A stretch of DNA of 64,000 nt from Trichoplax adhaerens. Lineage: Eukaryota > Placozoa > Uniplacotomia > Trichoplacea > Trichoplacidae. How positions within the stretch are numbered: position 1 is the stretch's first letter; the number at the start of each line of letters is the position of its first letter. Made by a program: the position numbers and the translations under genes. The stretch is taken from assembly GCF_000150275.1 (NCBI RefSeq), contig NW_002060945.1:915190-979189 (forward strand), written 5' to 3'. The notes beneath the pieces are model-generated. The model was given only the letters and a program-made list of their open reading frames with translations. It was not told the origin of the DNA and searched no databases. Positions 40,211 through 53,897 of the stretch are shown here, in pieces.

Positions 40211-43200
40211 TACGTTATCTAAGTTTTACTACTGTAATATACGACAACAATTCTGATATAATATACTGCCTTGGACTACTAGATGTAATTTAGCTGTCCA
40301 TGATGCTGCTTCATCAGCTATGACCGCAATCATAGTGCAACTTAGCAATAATGCTGAATTATTATAACTGGTTTGATTGCCTTTCTTGGTACGAGATGCT
40401 GTGTTAATTTTAGGTATAATATCTGACTGAATAACAGGAATAAATAGCTAAAATAATTTATTTATGCTTTAAGTCTGTTGTAGAGTGCAATGTAATGTAT
40501 AGACATTTTCATCACCAAGTATAAAGCACTGTTTTAAAATCAGATATCTCTCACATTTATACGAACAATTGCTGATACCTAATTTGATTTAGACATATTA
40601 CCGTCCGTTAACATCTAAACGAGAATTTCTCGTTTGCATTTTGCACGTATGAGGGAAGAGTAGAAAGAAAACAGTACCTACAGTTTATATACATTTGTCG
40701 GTAATATTGATTAATTAAACAAATTTATTTTTAATAGTATGCGTATGATCCTATATTAATATATCATTATACAATAAGCACTTGCGTATGATCGCTGGGC
40801 ATCGATTAAGCAAGCAGCTTTTATTATCGTTCTATCTACACGTCTATATAATGTGATAAGGTGAGAACGTTTTAGAATTGTCACAATATAGATCACCAGA
40901 TTGGGAAAGAATTTTATAAACTTAAAACTGTACGCAATTATTAGATTTAACCGAATTCGCTAGTAGTAAATATAGTTTTTGTCGTTTGTTTTTTGATCGG
41001 GTGCTGAATAGGTGTTTATAATAGTAGAATTTTATGACGATATTTTGTTTTTGAAAATATAGGAAAGACTCAATTTTCTACCGTATGACCTGCTAATTGG
41101 ATACGGTAAGCTGAAATTGGACTAATCAATTGCTAGTACTTAGCATAAACGGTAGATGGACTAATCGAAGATAATAAAAAACACTTTTAAAGATTCCTTT
41201 AAAATCAACAAGACGATGTCATACTATCACGGAGTCGGAAATGTCGTAAAATGTGACTGTGTACTAATTAGTACGTAAGTCAATCTAGTTGTCAAATCGT
41301 ATACCGATATTTTTAAATCTATATCATTTTTGGCAGTAAATTGTAATGAAACTATCATAGACTTATCGTTGTACTGGATTATTCAATAGTAGTTGTTGTT
41401 ATAATAATAAATAGTCTAGACAAAGTCATATACTAAATTCGATGCTTAGTATTGATCCTATAGCTACTGATGTGGTATTTGTAATAATATAACTAGCCGA
41501 AATCATAGCCACTTACAAACTTGCTTTAGATCGTAAAATGTGCTAAGGAAAGAGAAAATTAGTTTGCTCCTAAAGAAAGGATAAAATTAATAGCTGATGG
41601 CGAAGAACTACGAAAACTCGAAGTATTAAGGTATTTATGCCATAATTGCATATATACTAATTTGCACAGTTTACGGAATATTAGTTTATCACTAGTTAAC
41701 ATCGGGATTAAATGTAGAAATCTATGTGAGTCCATCTAATTTTAAAATAAAGTATCAGTTGCTTAATTTCTTCACGAATCTTTACCGTAAATATGGATTC
41801 TTAGGAAATTAGGGCCAATAATTAATAGATCTAGGTGATTGTATGAATCAGAAACGAGCATGATTGCAGTAAGATACTAATCAAATTTGATCAATTTCAA
41901 ACTTTAAACTTACCAGATTTAAAATAGTACGGTACGTTTTACAGATTACTCCGTAGGAGAATGTAGTTTTCCAGTTGAAATTTTTCGTTAGTACTAAATC
42001 TAACGTAAAATCGAATAATTTTAGATCGATTGCTCAGAATTGATGTTCCATGGGAAAATCTATTAATTTACCGTAGAAATAATATGGAATTATTTCATAG
42101 ACATTAAAGTTTAAAGGAGTGAACTAAACTATCGTGAGACCCTGAATAAGGCATTTTGGCTTCGTTGTCATCTATGCTTGGATAACGTAATGCGAAATAA
42201 TATTATCGTTGTAATAGCCACTAGATAATAGGTCTAATAGTAAATTATTCAATTTTCAACATGAAAAATGGCTATGACTTTATAAATAGGATAATAGAAC
42301 GGCTATACAGTCCCAAATTACATATAGCATCGTTCTGTAGCATTGACATCTGATACTCAGTCTGTGACAGGTGCGATATTATACACGACGGGTAGAATTC
42401 AGATACATCTACATAAATATATCATATTACAAGCATCGAACTTGACAATGTAATCGATGAAAATTATATACTTCAAGCACAGCTGGGTTGCTAATCCGGC
42501 TGATAATTTACTAAAATAATAATTATACTGTATGCAGTCACGCTTTAAAAAAATTAAAACTCTATTTATGCTGCAGAATCTTGAAAAAAATCGATTTCCG
42601 ATTTTTTCCAGATTTTCTTCGTATAAAGCACCGCCTACTCGTTAGCTAGAGATCTTTAAAGAAAGAGTAACATCTCTATACCGGATTACTTGGTAAACTG
42701 TAATTTTAGACTAAATTTGAAACACTAATGCTGTAGGAGTGGTGTTATAGCGACAGTGATAAGGTGGAATTACTTTCTCGCATTGTCTTAATCTCGACAA
42801 ATCTTCTAGTTCGCAATACATAGCGCTCATAATGCATCGTCAGGCATAGGAATAGCATACACTGCACCAATAGGTATACATTATTTATTAGCGAGATACT
42901 GCATTATTTGTTTGCATACTATCGCATAGTACAAAGACCAGTAATATTATAAGATATGCAGTAAGCAATGATTGAGATTAGTAAATTAATTATGGATTTA
43001 TTTTATTTACATAAAGGATAAGTTAATATGCTTACTTTAATTGCTACATTGTCATGACTCATAACTTAAAAAGTTACTAGGTCAAAGTGAATGGTTGAAA
43101 TTTGTATATACGAGCAATAGTTAAGAAATCAAGTATGATACTTTGTAACGGAACCTGGGGAGAGGCTACTTAAACGGCTCTTAAATAGGGGTGTAATAAT

Positions 43201-44470
43201 TCATAAATGCGATAAAGATTAATTTTTTTATTTTATTTAATTAAAGTCTGTTTTTATTTGCTATTTTTTTACAAATCAAACTATGATCTTCAGGAGCGAA
43301 GATTTAAGCGATAATTTAAATAGCTTATGTATTAATTATTCAGATAATAGCTGTGATGATTAATAGATACTATAAAGAATTATTCTTGCTGCATTCTATT
43401 TCATTAAAAGATGACCCCTTACACTCAATTTGACTGCTGTTATATTATATACCCAAAGTCGATACTTTTAACAATAACACCTTAAGAGATAATTTAAAGA
43501 TAAAATAATATTTGGTAATATGCAGCAGCTGCTGTATATGCTGTGAAATAATTGATTAAACATTGTTAGAAAACGAAGGTGGATATTATGAGTTGATTTA
43601 TGCTAGCGTAAGTGTTGGCAGGGCTACATTGATCAGGATAACAAATCACGTAAAGTTCAGATCATAATTATTATTAGACTTTGCTTCACTATTTACAATA
43701 GTTAAAATATTAATAGCTGAATAGAGTATTGTTTATTTATTTTTTTTGATTTCTATTCGATTTTTAGTATCACCGAAATATGCTGGCTAATTATAATTGT
43801 TCTGTCGATTATCTTTCGAAGCAAAAAATTGATCTTAAATGGAACTTAGTTAATAACTACGTATGGCATTTTTGTTGTTTTGTTAATTTTTACTTGTATA
43901 GGTACACCTATACTGTGGAGCCAAATAGGAAATAATAGAAATAAAAATTATAATTGTTGTGGATCTCCAGGCTATCAGTTACTCTGCTGTTATGTAAAAT
44001 GTTGATAAAAACTAAAGTGTACGGACAATAGTAATTGTATAGCTTTGGCGATAAATTAAAGTTCACTAAGAATATTCTATTCTATGCTCTCATAGGGTTA
44101 CGACTTTTCCTGTATAATATTATACTCGTACAAGTTGGGTGCTAGATTAAGAGTTCGGAGCTTTAGTCACTGATATTACTGTTTTGATATTGTCTTTTAT
44201 TGCATTCATTCTATTATCTGTCGGATATACAATACGTACTGTAGATGAATCTTCTATGTCTAGTCATTAACTATGATAAGGTCCAATAGTTTGCATTATT
44301 TAATTTAGTGATGGTGTAACGGGCTAATTTCTTGGCCGTAATAAAGTAAACACATGATAGATGGACTAACTAATGTTTTAACGACTGTGAAGATTATTTA
44401 ATTCAAATTTAATAGTAATAGACATAACTAAAATAACAGTAGATTGGAATTCTAATTTCAGATGAAGAAT
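40211..44470. other. Gene desert, nothing recognised
   Basis: AT-rich, no supported gene. A perfect palindromic hairpin AAACGAGAATTTCTCGTTT lies at 40617-40635. Confidence 0.4.
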
Positions 44471-44505
44471 AATTATTAATTATTAATTATTAATTATTAA
44501 TTAAT
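44471..44505. repeat. AATTATT heptanucleotide microsatellite
   Basis: About five perfect copies of the 7-base unit AATTATT. Confidence 0.85.
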
Positions 44506-47453
44506 CGTAAGAATCATTAATCTAGCGACGATTATATTGTATCTTATTATTATATTAGCAACCATTGCATCATAATAGGCAAATTATGGTGGTGGAAAAT
44601 CTCTTTGTCAGATTTAATTATAGGTAGATTTACATAATTTGGTATAAATTACTATAGCAAAATATCGCAATGATTGCACCATCAAAGTACCGTACTAGAT
44701 ACGAAAGGAAATGAAATATTTCATTGAAAAAGTTATTGGATATAAGTTGCACACTAGACCAATGTCATTCAGGCCACTAAAGTAATTCAATAGGCTTAAT
44801 TATTACAAGCTAGATAAAACAGCATATTTTTCGATTGTGATAATATCCTTACTGTTAGTGGGATGTCTTAGGAGTAGTACACCGTACTGTACCTTATCGC
44901 TATTTTAATTTGACTTAGTTAGTTGACATAAGTATTGCAGTCAAAGCTAGCACAATGATCATATTGACCAAATGACTAGATTAATTTTATTACAGTTTTG
45001 TGTATATCTTGGGTACGAGGTTTTTTGCCTTCAATAATCCATTTGAATGTATCTTTTATTATAGTACTTGTATGTTAAAATATATCGCGTTATGAAAAAT
45101 AATTTATACTCAACAATTTATTATTTCAAGTATATAATGAAAATACTTTGTCGTCTGATAGTAAACGGTTATAGATATTTATGCAGTACATAATTACAGT
45201 CTATATACAGTATCATTTAGTGTAATAGTAAATTAATTGTATTTTACATATTTTTTGACAAATAGCAGATAATTTTGAAGCCTACGTATACGTATATGAC
45301 CTTTAGTATTCGATAATCAATCACTCTATCGCAATAGTAAGTAGTTGTGGGTTAATGTTCCAGAATACTTGTCTTTTGGTACAATTAATTATAATATTTA
45401 CATGGTATTGGGCTACGTTGTATACGGGTATACGAATATACTGTAGCTTAGGAAAAGATTTATTCAATTTTTAATATATATTCGGCACATGTTTGAGCTC
45501 TCTATACATGATTTCGGTGATAAAATGACAACGGTATATCACGATAGCCTATAATTTTGAGTTTAATCCGCATCTTTATGCTCTATGTCATGAGGATATC
45601 TGAAAGTAAGCCCTAATTCTACGTATGTAGGAGTATATATGTACAATTATGGTCTTACTGTCTTTGATTTCGATAATACGTTGCATTTTTAGTTGGAAAG
45701 TAGTTAATTTCTGCTAACGAGCATAATACTTATAATCTAATTTCATGCACTCTTTTGTATATTGATTTATTTGTCACGGATACATTTCTCTCTTCTTTTG
45801 TACTGTAGTTGGTGCTCTCGGAAATGATTCATATTTTAGATGCGCAGATATATATAATGTAGACGACTTTAATACCAAGAGTGATACGACGTAATAGGAA
45901 ATGAAGTCATGTTAGTGGATTTATTTTTAAAAAATGAGTCATAGGAATAAGAAAGAGGCAACAGTCGCATTCTACGAGGATCTAACGATTTTATTCTTTT
46001 AAACCAAGTAGACAATTTAATATGGAAGGATTAAGGATATGTGTTAAGAAATACAAAGGTTGTTGCCTAGTCTGTTAATAGTATTATCGTATGCGTAACC
46101 TTCGTGAAAGTAAGAAAGGATTAATTAGATATTACCCAAGTCAAAACTTTATAGGGGATCATAATTATCGTGAGAGTGAATGATTCACATGTGAGTCATT
46201 ACTGTACAATTGTTTATTGGAATCTTTCTAAGGTGATGATTTTAATCTCAATCACTAAGAATTACAATGCGACTGTACAGTAGATAAAATAAATATGAAC
46301 GATGTCGATAGGACGATACGTTCTTTTATTTAGGCTTGTAATAAAGTCATTTGTTAGCTCCGAAAGATTGGATTTTGAATTGTTCTTTTATAGCTTGAAG
46401 AACTTTTAGCTTTTGAATTCGTATTCTACCCAGTTGTCACATAGTAATCGTGCCAATATGTCTGTTCGATCCTAAAGGTGGAACTGATTGGATCCAATTT
46501 ATTCATCATGAAAGATATTCTACTGCACGCATACCTACAGTTTAATCGATTTAATTTGATGACATGTACTGTATGTGTATAACTATAATTGTATTTGAGA
46601 AGTTACCACACACTCGTATTTCCAGTTTTATACTTAAAACTAGCCGAACCAGTACACAAATATAGAAGTATAACAATTTATGCACCATCTTCATTTCATA
46701 TTGTAGTCAGTCCAAGTTTTACAATATGCAGTAACGTATATTCTACGACGATATAAATCGCCACATAATTGATACAAGCTGTAACTGAATTCTTCTGGTA
46801 AGAATGCTTTGTTGATATTACTTTAGTCATTGATTTATGAGAGTGGGCGGTTAGGGTTAGGCACCAACAGGTAAAAAAAGTTAAGGTTTCTGTAACTTAT
46901 GCATCGTACCGACTGAGAAGGCCAGTTAATAAACTAAATTAATGTCCCGTATCTAATGAATTAGTTTTTATTTAATTTACTGTAAATAGATGTAATCGTA
47001 GACATCATTCTATATTCGTATAACAAAATCTGTTCTACTAACTCTACTCAGCGTATAGATCACCTAGAAAATTTTATACGGTAATAATCGACTTTATTAC
47101 TGATTCTTTAACGATTGAAATACGATAGAGATACTATATAATGGTATAAAAAGTTCTACGGATAAGAAAAAACTTCTTACAACAGTAGATCTTAGAAAAG
47201 AATGAATAAGAACAATCACAACAGCAAAACGTAGCTACTTAAAATAAGCTACTTAACTTATTTACAACATAAAGGTTACGAAACAAGTTCACTCATATGC
47301 TTAAATTATCATAAACATTACTCATAGGAGCGTATACCTAATACTGTCAACAGCCTTTATTTGGTGTTATTTTTAAGTTATATCTAATAATTTACTTCTA
47401 CATAACACGTTGATAACAATAAGTTGTACTGTATAACAGTTTCACTATAATTC
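44506..47453. other. Gene desert, nothing recognised
   Basis: AT-rich, no supported gene. One isolated GGTTAGGGTTAGG (two telomere-like units) occurs at 46849-46861. Confidence 0.4.
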
Positions 47454-47801
47454 GTGATGACTAACCTATTTCCGTGTTTATTTAGACAGGACCAACTGAG
47501 AGTTGGCGTATGGCGCAGTTTTCGAGATAGAAAGAAGAATCCTTTGAATCGTTTGATGGATGTTTATCAATTCCCTTTATACACGTATAGGTCTTTTTGG
47601 CTATTAATATCTGTTCTAATAGTCACGCATCTATAATTACTAATAAAAAGTCAAATGCATCAGAGAGAAATGTTGGCAATAGCCTTGCTTTGCTTTCTGC
47701 TTCGTTTAGTCATATTCCATCGAATAGTGATCATTAATTCACTGATTGATGCGCAGCTTGGTGTTCTACTATTGTCAACAGTAGTGATTTTAGTCATTTG
47801 A
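47454..47801 (+). pseudogene. Two adjacent short membrane-protein-like frames, possible gene remnant
   Basis: Frame 47454-47636 reads RVGVWRSFRDRKKNPLNRLM and then a hydrophobic segment SFWLLISVLIVTHL. Frame 47655-47801 starts MHQREMLAIALLCFLLRLV and ends LGVLLLSTVVILVI, giving two hydrophobic segments in 48 residues. Local composition is more coding-like than the desert around it. I recognise no family; a decayed multi-pass receptor is one possibility, chance another. Confidence 0.22.
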
Positions 47802-48735
47802 TTTCCATGTCGTATTCAATTTTGGGCTACGTATTATATGAGAATATAACATATATATATTGGCATACATGGCCGATAACATATATATTATTATACGTTT
47901 CAATTTTCAATATTTTATTGAGTATGAGGCGGAGTCTAGCGGACAATTTCAGATTAAATTCTTTCTTTTATTTCTAAATAGAAAAAAGTGGTAGTGGCGC
48001 ACTTTCGATTTAATTTTACATCAAATTTATTTAGAATATACGGGTATAGTAATGGTTAGAAAAAGTGGACTATAAAACTTCATCATTTTTAAAATCAGTG
48101 ACCTACAGTACCTGCGATTTCGTTTACTGCATTATTAGCAAATAAAATTGTGAAATTTGATAACTTCTGAATCAATACTATTATTGCTATAATAGTATTC
48201 GATTCTGGTTGAAATTTATGCTCTGTGCTGCGTTCATATCATGAAACAGGCTGTACTGTACTACATATACCTTTGGCAAGAACAGAAATTACTGTTGATG
48301 CTCAGGCGTTGGACTTTGCTTCAACGCTTAACAATAATACAATGTGATCAATACTACACTCAATCAATTTCAATTTTATGCTAACAAATATAGCAGCAGA
48401 TGGTGATGCCAATGGTAAAATTTCGATTTTAGTCAATTGCTGGAGAAAAAATAATGCCTTGCCCTGATCTTCTTTCTATACTAAGTTATGAATGACATAA
48501 GGGCTCTCTTTTTGTCAACATCGTGACTCTAGCATGTCCCATGTTCCGTGTCTGTCATTGTTTTTCAATAGTATTTACAAAAGGCATACTACTAGAATAG
48601 AAGTTATTTTTCTAGTAATTTATCGTTACAAATTAACAATAAAATCGGCTAGTGTAACTCGATTCTGCAAAAATAATTTCTTTTTCCTCTTCCTACGTAT
48701 TGTAAATATACGCCCGAGGTTTGCACAACAGTCAC
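47802..48735. other. Distal upstream flank of the oxidoreductase gene, nothing recognised
   Basis: No gene is supported. The 71-codon plus frame at 48534-48749 runs into the pentamer cluster, has no homology and looks like a chance frame. Confidence 0.4.
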
Positions 48736-48840
48736 GTTCAGTACAGTAGTAACCATATGATAATAACGCACTCTTGAAAGCGGACAGTCTAGTCCATTAC
48801 GCCAACTGTCTACTGTACTGGTAGTCTAGTGCTATGTACT
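48736..48840. repeat. Island F of pentamers upstream of the oxidoreductase
   Basis: CAGTACAGTAGTAAC near 48739 and GTCTACTGTACTGGTAGTC near 48808 lie 95-200 bases before the start codon at 48937, in the promoter region. Confidence 0.6.
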
Positions 48841-48932
48841 ACAAAGAGGAGCAACTTTCAGGCTTTAAATAGTCGCTGAGTATCAGCATCCTGGATTATT
48901 ATAACGTCCGCGTACAAATAGAACTACGTTTA

Positions 48933-48944
48933 CAAGATGGCAGC
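48933..48944 (+). promoter_or_regulatory. TISU/YY1-type element overlapping the start codon
   Basis: CAAGATGGCAGC contains the proposed start ATG (48937-48939). It matches 11 of 12 positions of the TISU consensus SAASATGGCGGC, which in animals combines YY1-driven transcription with initiation on very short 5' leaders. The match is seen; function is inferred. Confidence 0.55.
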
Positions 48945-51900
48945 TAGAATGAGTAGTCGATTGATGCGATCAGTTTTAGTTGGTGAAAAAGGATCATTAA
49001 CTATCGTTAATGATACTCCATTACCATCACTTAAAACTGGCCAAATCTTAATTAAGGTAAGATATCAAGTTTTTCGATACTGATATGAAATGATCTGAGA
49101 CAAGGTAAGCATACGATGTCATGTGTTGTCTTGTCATGCAATCTCCTTGGTTATGGCCAATTTACGCTAGGTAGACGAAGTTCAATATGATATCGATCAT
49201 GGTTCAACAAGATATTGATCATATCATTGACAGTATGAAGATCAAATTATTATCATAGCATTATTATATCCCTCTTGAAATAGACTCGTAGTAATGACGA
49301 TCTCCCTATAGGATACGGCTGAGGCAGTAGTTTGAAAGAGTGTCGAAATTTGGAACTAAAAAGGAATCACATTTCATCATCAGTCACCCTCATACTGTCT
49401 ACTGGACTTTTTTTTGCATAGGTTGCAGCTTGTGGTGTCAATCGGATGGATTTATTGCAAAGATATAATAAGTATCCTGTTCCCGTTGGAGAGAGTGAAA
49501 TCTTAGGTGTTGAAGGTAAAAATAACGTAAAATTGAACATTAAAATTGAGATAGATTGATTGAGAATGAGTTAATGTTGCATGCAAAGTCGCTGCATGAT
49601 TCATTTCTGTAGCACAAAGGTGACGAAAAGATAAATTCCTCATTGACTTACTCCATTGATTTGCTTATTTAGATTAAGTTTTTACGGAGCTTGTTTGTCA
49701 TTTTTTCCCCACTTGTACTATAATATGGCATCTCCAGTAAGATATCGTGATACTTAGATAACATATAAACCATCACTGCACTGAAAGGCGAGTAGGTTGC
49801 GTGACAACCCAACGGCTTCCGTGTTGTTAGATAGGGGGTGTTATATTGTGCTGACTTCATCTTCTGTTTTATAGCTTGGCGATGTTAATTTTTTTCTTTT
49901 TCTGCTGCTAGTTAACTAATTCTAGGCCTTAGTACGAGAATTATTTTTATGATACGTATCTTTTAGTTTGAAATATTGTTCATTGCAAACGCTTTGAAAT
50001 GTACTTGATATTTTCAATACTAAAAAATTGAAATGAGGATATCTACGAATCCTTAAATAGTTATATATATATATATTGACAAGCAGTTTATTACAGCTAA
50101 TTATAATTATGGCACACTTTTATGTCTGTAGTGGCCGGTACCATTGCTGAGATGGACGAGGAGGCTTTACATCATTCCAATTTCAAGGTTGGCGATCGCG
50201 TGTGTGCATTAGTTGGAGGAGGTGGATATGCAGGTGATCCAATTGCAACGCGATTATACTGTACTTGTCATTTATTTTGAGGAAATTCTTAATAGAATTA
50301 GAATTAATAACAGCACCTTTGTTATACTGTATACATCTACAGCGAACGGTTGTGTATTAGTACTTAGTATATGTATATACATCTTTATACGTATCATTTA
50401 TTTTTTGATTAAATACTTAAATAGAGTTAGAATGAATAACAACATCTTTCCTATACTGCATGCGACTGATGCAAACGATTGTACAGTAGTACCTAGTATA
50501 CGCGTACATCTTGCTATCTGTATGATATTCTACATTATTCAAGTTACAGTCTTCCTCATCGAAATTAGTGTTTGCATGCTTCTCATGAATTACAATTTCT
50601 ATTTGCTACTACAAATCTTTTTAATTCTTCTTATTTCCTAAATTTCTATCATAGATTTTTGTGCGTCTCCTCATCAAACAGTGATGCCGATACCTAGATC
50701 CATGAGCTTTGTTGAAGCTTCCGCAATACGTTAGTAAAAAAATGCTAATATTTATAAATTCTTTCTTAGGTATTGTTGTCCTTCTTAAAATTAGATAGAC
50801 AACAACTTTGTTATCTTAAAATTAGATTGATAGCATTCCCTCTTTATGTACTAACATAATTGTGTTTTCAACAGCTGAAGCTTTTTTAACTGCTTATGCT
50901 GCTATGTTCCTCAGTGCTAAATTAAAGAAAGATGAGTCTATACTTATTCATGCTGTAAGGCTAATATATTGTAACGTAAATTACAGTGTGTAATAACATA
51001 GATGTAAGCGTTATCATGTAGATTGTTTTTTCAAGTAGCAATTTAGGTGCCTAATTTCGCTTTTATCTACTTATCATTAGCTTTCAATTTATATATTGTA
51101 AAGTTATTAATAGAATGTAATAATAATATCGATACATGCAAATACGACGCCTGATATTATCTTGTTAATTAATAAAAATAAAATGCTTTTGTAGGGTGCC
51201 AGTGGTGTTGGCACTGCCGCCATACAACTCGCTAAAGAATTTGGTAACAAAGACATTTTCGTTACTGCAGGTAGAAATTAGTTCAATATTGTTCTAGTGA
51301 ATTGTTAGGATTATCTTTTCTCGTGATATGAATATGGTAGTTATTTCGCTTAACTTTATACTGTATCCAATCAGATACCATAACTTTTTAGAGGATTAAA
51401 TTATCTTTCTCGTACGGACGTAGGATAACTTTTCTCGTAATATTACTTAGGCTAAAGCATAAGAATATATTTTTATTTATATAGGATCCGAGAAAAAGCT
51501 AGCAATGTGCCGAGAACTTGGTGCAACTACATTAATTAATTATAAAACACATGACTTTGCCGAAGTTGTTAGACATACTACTAATAAAAGGGGTTTGTAT
51601 TGCTTCGGAAATTATTAAACGTCAGATCATTAAGTCTAAAAATATTTAGGAGCATCCGTTACTCACATTTTGTAGCCTGTTTGAAATGTGTAACATATAA
51701 AAGTATTTAACATCAAAATTTTATGCCCACAACATTCTCTTCATACTCATTTAAGGTGTTGATGTAGTCGTTGATTTTATTGGCGCTTCTTACTGGGAAA
51801 GGAATATTAAATCCTTAGCTTTGGATGGCCGTTTAGTTCTACTAGGCTTGGTATTGCTATTGTTTACATATAGTTGTGGCATATTTTATAACTGTGATAT

Positions 51901-52331
51901 CAAATTAAGTTAACAGTTACACGAACTGACACTTATTGGTGTTTCTTTTTTGCAAAGCTTGGAAATACTGCAACTGATGGCATCCACTGTAATACTGGCT
52001 TAATATTGGCCAAACGATTAACAATTATTGGATCAACTCTAAGGAATCGAGATATAAATTACAAAAGCAATCTTATTCTTGATGTATGTGTATTCCAACT
52101 ACTCTACTTACATTGATTATGGTAGATATACGTGTAATGACTGTATTGAACCAGATATTTAAGTTTTCATTTCAAATTTTTTGACAGTTTACACGTAGTA
52201 CAGTGGATGGCTTTCAAAAAGGCAGATTAAAGCCAGTTCTAGATAGCACTTATACAATTGAAGAGGTGGAAGCTGCTCATGACCGGATGCTGCGAAATCT
52301 AAACAGTGGAAAAATTGTACTTACTATGTAG
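48937..52331 (+). CDS. TP53I3: TP53I3-like NADPH:quinone oxidoreductase (zinc-free MDR family)
   Basis: This is a medium-chain dehydrogenase/reductase of the quinone oxidoreductase branch, which reduces quinones with NADPH in the cytosol. Ten exons join in phase: 48937-49056, 49422-49515, 50132-50233, 50655-50729, 50875-50954, 51195-51270, 51485-51592, 51756-51850, 51958-52083 and 52188-52331, giving 339 residues (human TP53I3 has 332). Landmarks in order are [15 protein letters not shown], the [14 protein letters not shown] segment, [28 protein letters not shown], the nucleotide-binding [49 protein letters not shown] and [11 protein letters not shown], then [11 protein letters not shown] and a C-terminus ending GKIVLTM. 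The SYWE-N segment points to TP53I3 rather than CRYZ. No zinc-ligand cysteine cluster is seen. The start lies in a TISU-like element; MSSRLM four codons on is an alternative. Confidence 0.92.
50288..50545. repeat. Intronic tandem duplication, period 129
   Basis: Inside intron 3 of the oxidoreductase, AATAGAATTAGAATTAATAACA at 50291 recurs as AATAGAGTTAGAATGAATAACA at 50420. Both are followed by matching TATACTG, ACGATTGT-like and CTTTAT/TTGCTAT blocks. The 142-codon frame at 50213-50641 is this duplication read through and is not a gene. Confidence 0.75.
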
Positions 52332-53762
52332 CATAGATTACTTCATGAAAATTTATGGTTGAGAGTAGAAATTAAAGTAGAGCATATTCTCTATTTCTGT
52401 TGTTGAAGATGTATATATGCAGTAAAAGCTTTAACTAATATCTTGTTACAGTATATTCATTACTATAATTGAAGACATACATATTTTTGCATTGGACTCA
52501 GAACTTTTAAGTATTATATAGTCTGCATAATTATCGTAAGATTTGAAATGTAAAACATAAAGTAATTACAGCTAGAGTGATGAATAGTGATGTTGACGAG
52601 ATATTCCCATAGACTCTATCAACCATTCCATATCTATGTAACTAGATATTTTAAGCGATCACCTGCTCAAATATCAATTTGAAATTTTTTCCTAATCGTG
52701 CATGATAGCGGATACGATGCATTCGTAGCACCTATATATAGGCTTACGTCAGTTTTAATGCTGTACACTGGATAGCTATCAAAAAGCTATTACTATCTGT
52801 AAAAGATGTACGATTATGTGTTGCTACCAATGATTAAAATAACAATTAATTTGAGTATTGTCATGATCATACTAACAAAATAAAATATGAAAATTTTGCT
52901 TTAGTATTTAATGTAGTAAGCTTATGCAAGGGTTATAAACTGAGTGTACTTTAACTGTAACGTATTTTGTCGTCGAACTTGAGCAAAGAATTTAAGTGAT
53001 ATACGATATACTGTATGTCTTAAGGCGTTAAATTGTAAAGTATTGTATGTTCAATTTCTAGTTATATGCTTCGTGAAAAAACTGACAATACAGTAGTTAT
53101 TATATTGGTACCAATTGGACATACCGATATTCTAAATTTGCTGTCTCACAATTTGCTAAAATACCATACTTTTATTATAGTAGTTAGATTGAAATTTTGT
53201 AAGTAGGTCGTTTTTAATTTGTAAATGAATGAATGTAATAACATTAAACAGTACAGCATAGTAATTGGCTTACGATAATGTTGATTCTAATATCTTTAAT
53301 TGCGAAATAATTATTTATCTGATGAGTGTGAATTAACGTCGATTATCTTAGTTTAGTAAGTATACATATTTACAATAGTAATAACAAGCTTGTTTCATTA
53401 TGATTTTTCTCTTCGTGTTAACTGTCATTGGGAATTATTTCGATAAAATTTCACAGAGTACAAAACATGAACTAGTTCTATGATCTCTTTATCGTTATTT
53501 TCCTAGCATGACTAATAGCTGCAGTGATTATATCTTTAACATGACCATACCATAAAATTGTAACGATTTCGACCAATTATTAGTTTTCGCTAATGATTGA
53601 AATTAGAGATTAAAATCAACGTCAATTCAGTTAGGGAGCATCAAATCAGCATAGCTTGCGCTCGATATCTCTTATTCATATCAACATGTGTATTAAGCAT
53701 ATATTTATAGTATATAACATGCCCATATAGTGTATGTCTATATATCGGCAGTGTTTCAATAT
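52332..53762. other. Tail-to-tail intergenic region
   Basis: No gene is supported between the oxidoreductase and the 3' end of FAM81. An AATAAA at 52879-52884, 548 bases past the stop, may serve the oxidoreductase. Confidence 0.45.
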
Positions 53763-53768
53763 TTTATT
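53763..53768 (-). promoter_or_regulatory. Polyadenylation signal of FAM81
   Basis: Minus-strand AATAAA 130 bases beyond the FAM81 stop codon. Confidence 0.45.
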
Positions 53769-53897
53769 ATAAAACTAGATGAAAAATTCACTATTTCATT
53801 GATTGAAATATGTTTACTATTGAACTATGACCTATTTACCATGTCAATTCGCTTCACCAGTTACGGTGTGGTCTAAATTTTGGACATTGAAAATTTT

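Noticed and set aside
46849-46861. GGTTAGGGTTAGG, telomere-like
   Set aside because: Only two units, isolated in ordinary sequence; too short to be a telomeric insertion.
50213-50641. 142-codon open frame in the plus strand
   Set aside because: It lies inside an intron of the oxidoreductase and is a 129-base tandem duplication read through; the hydrophobic peptide repeats accordingly.
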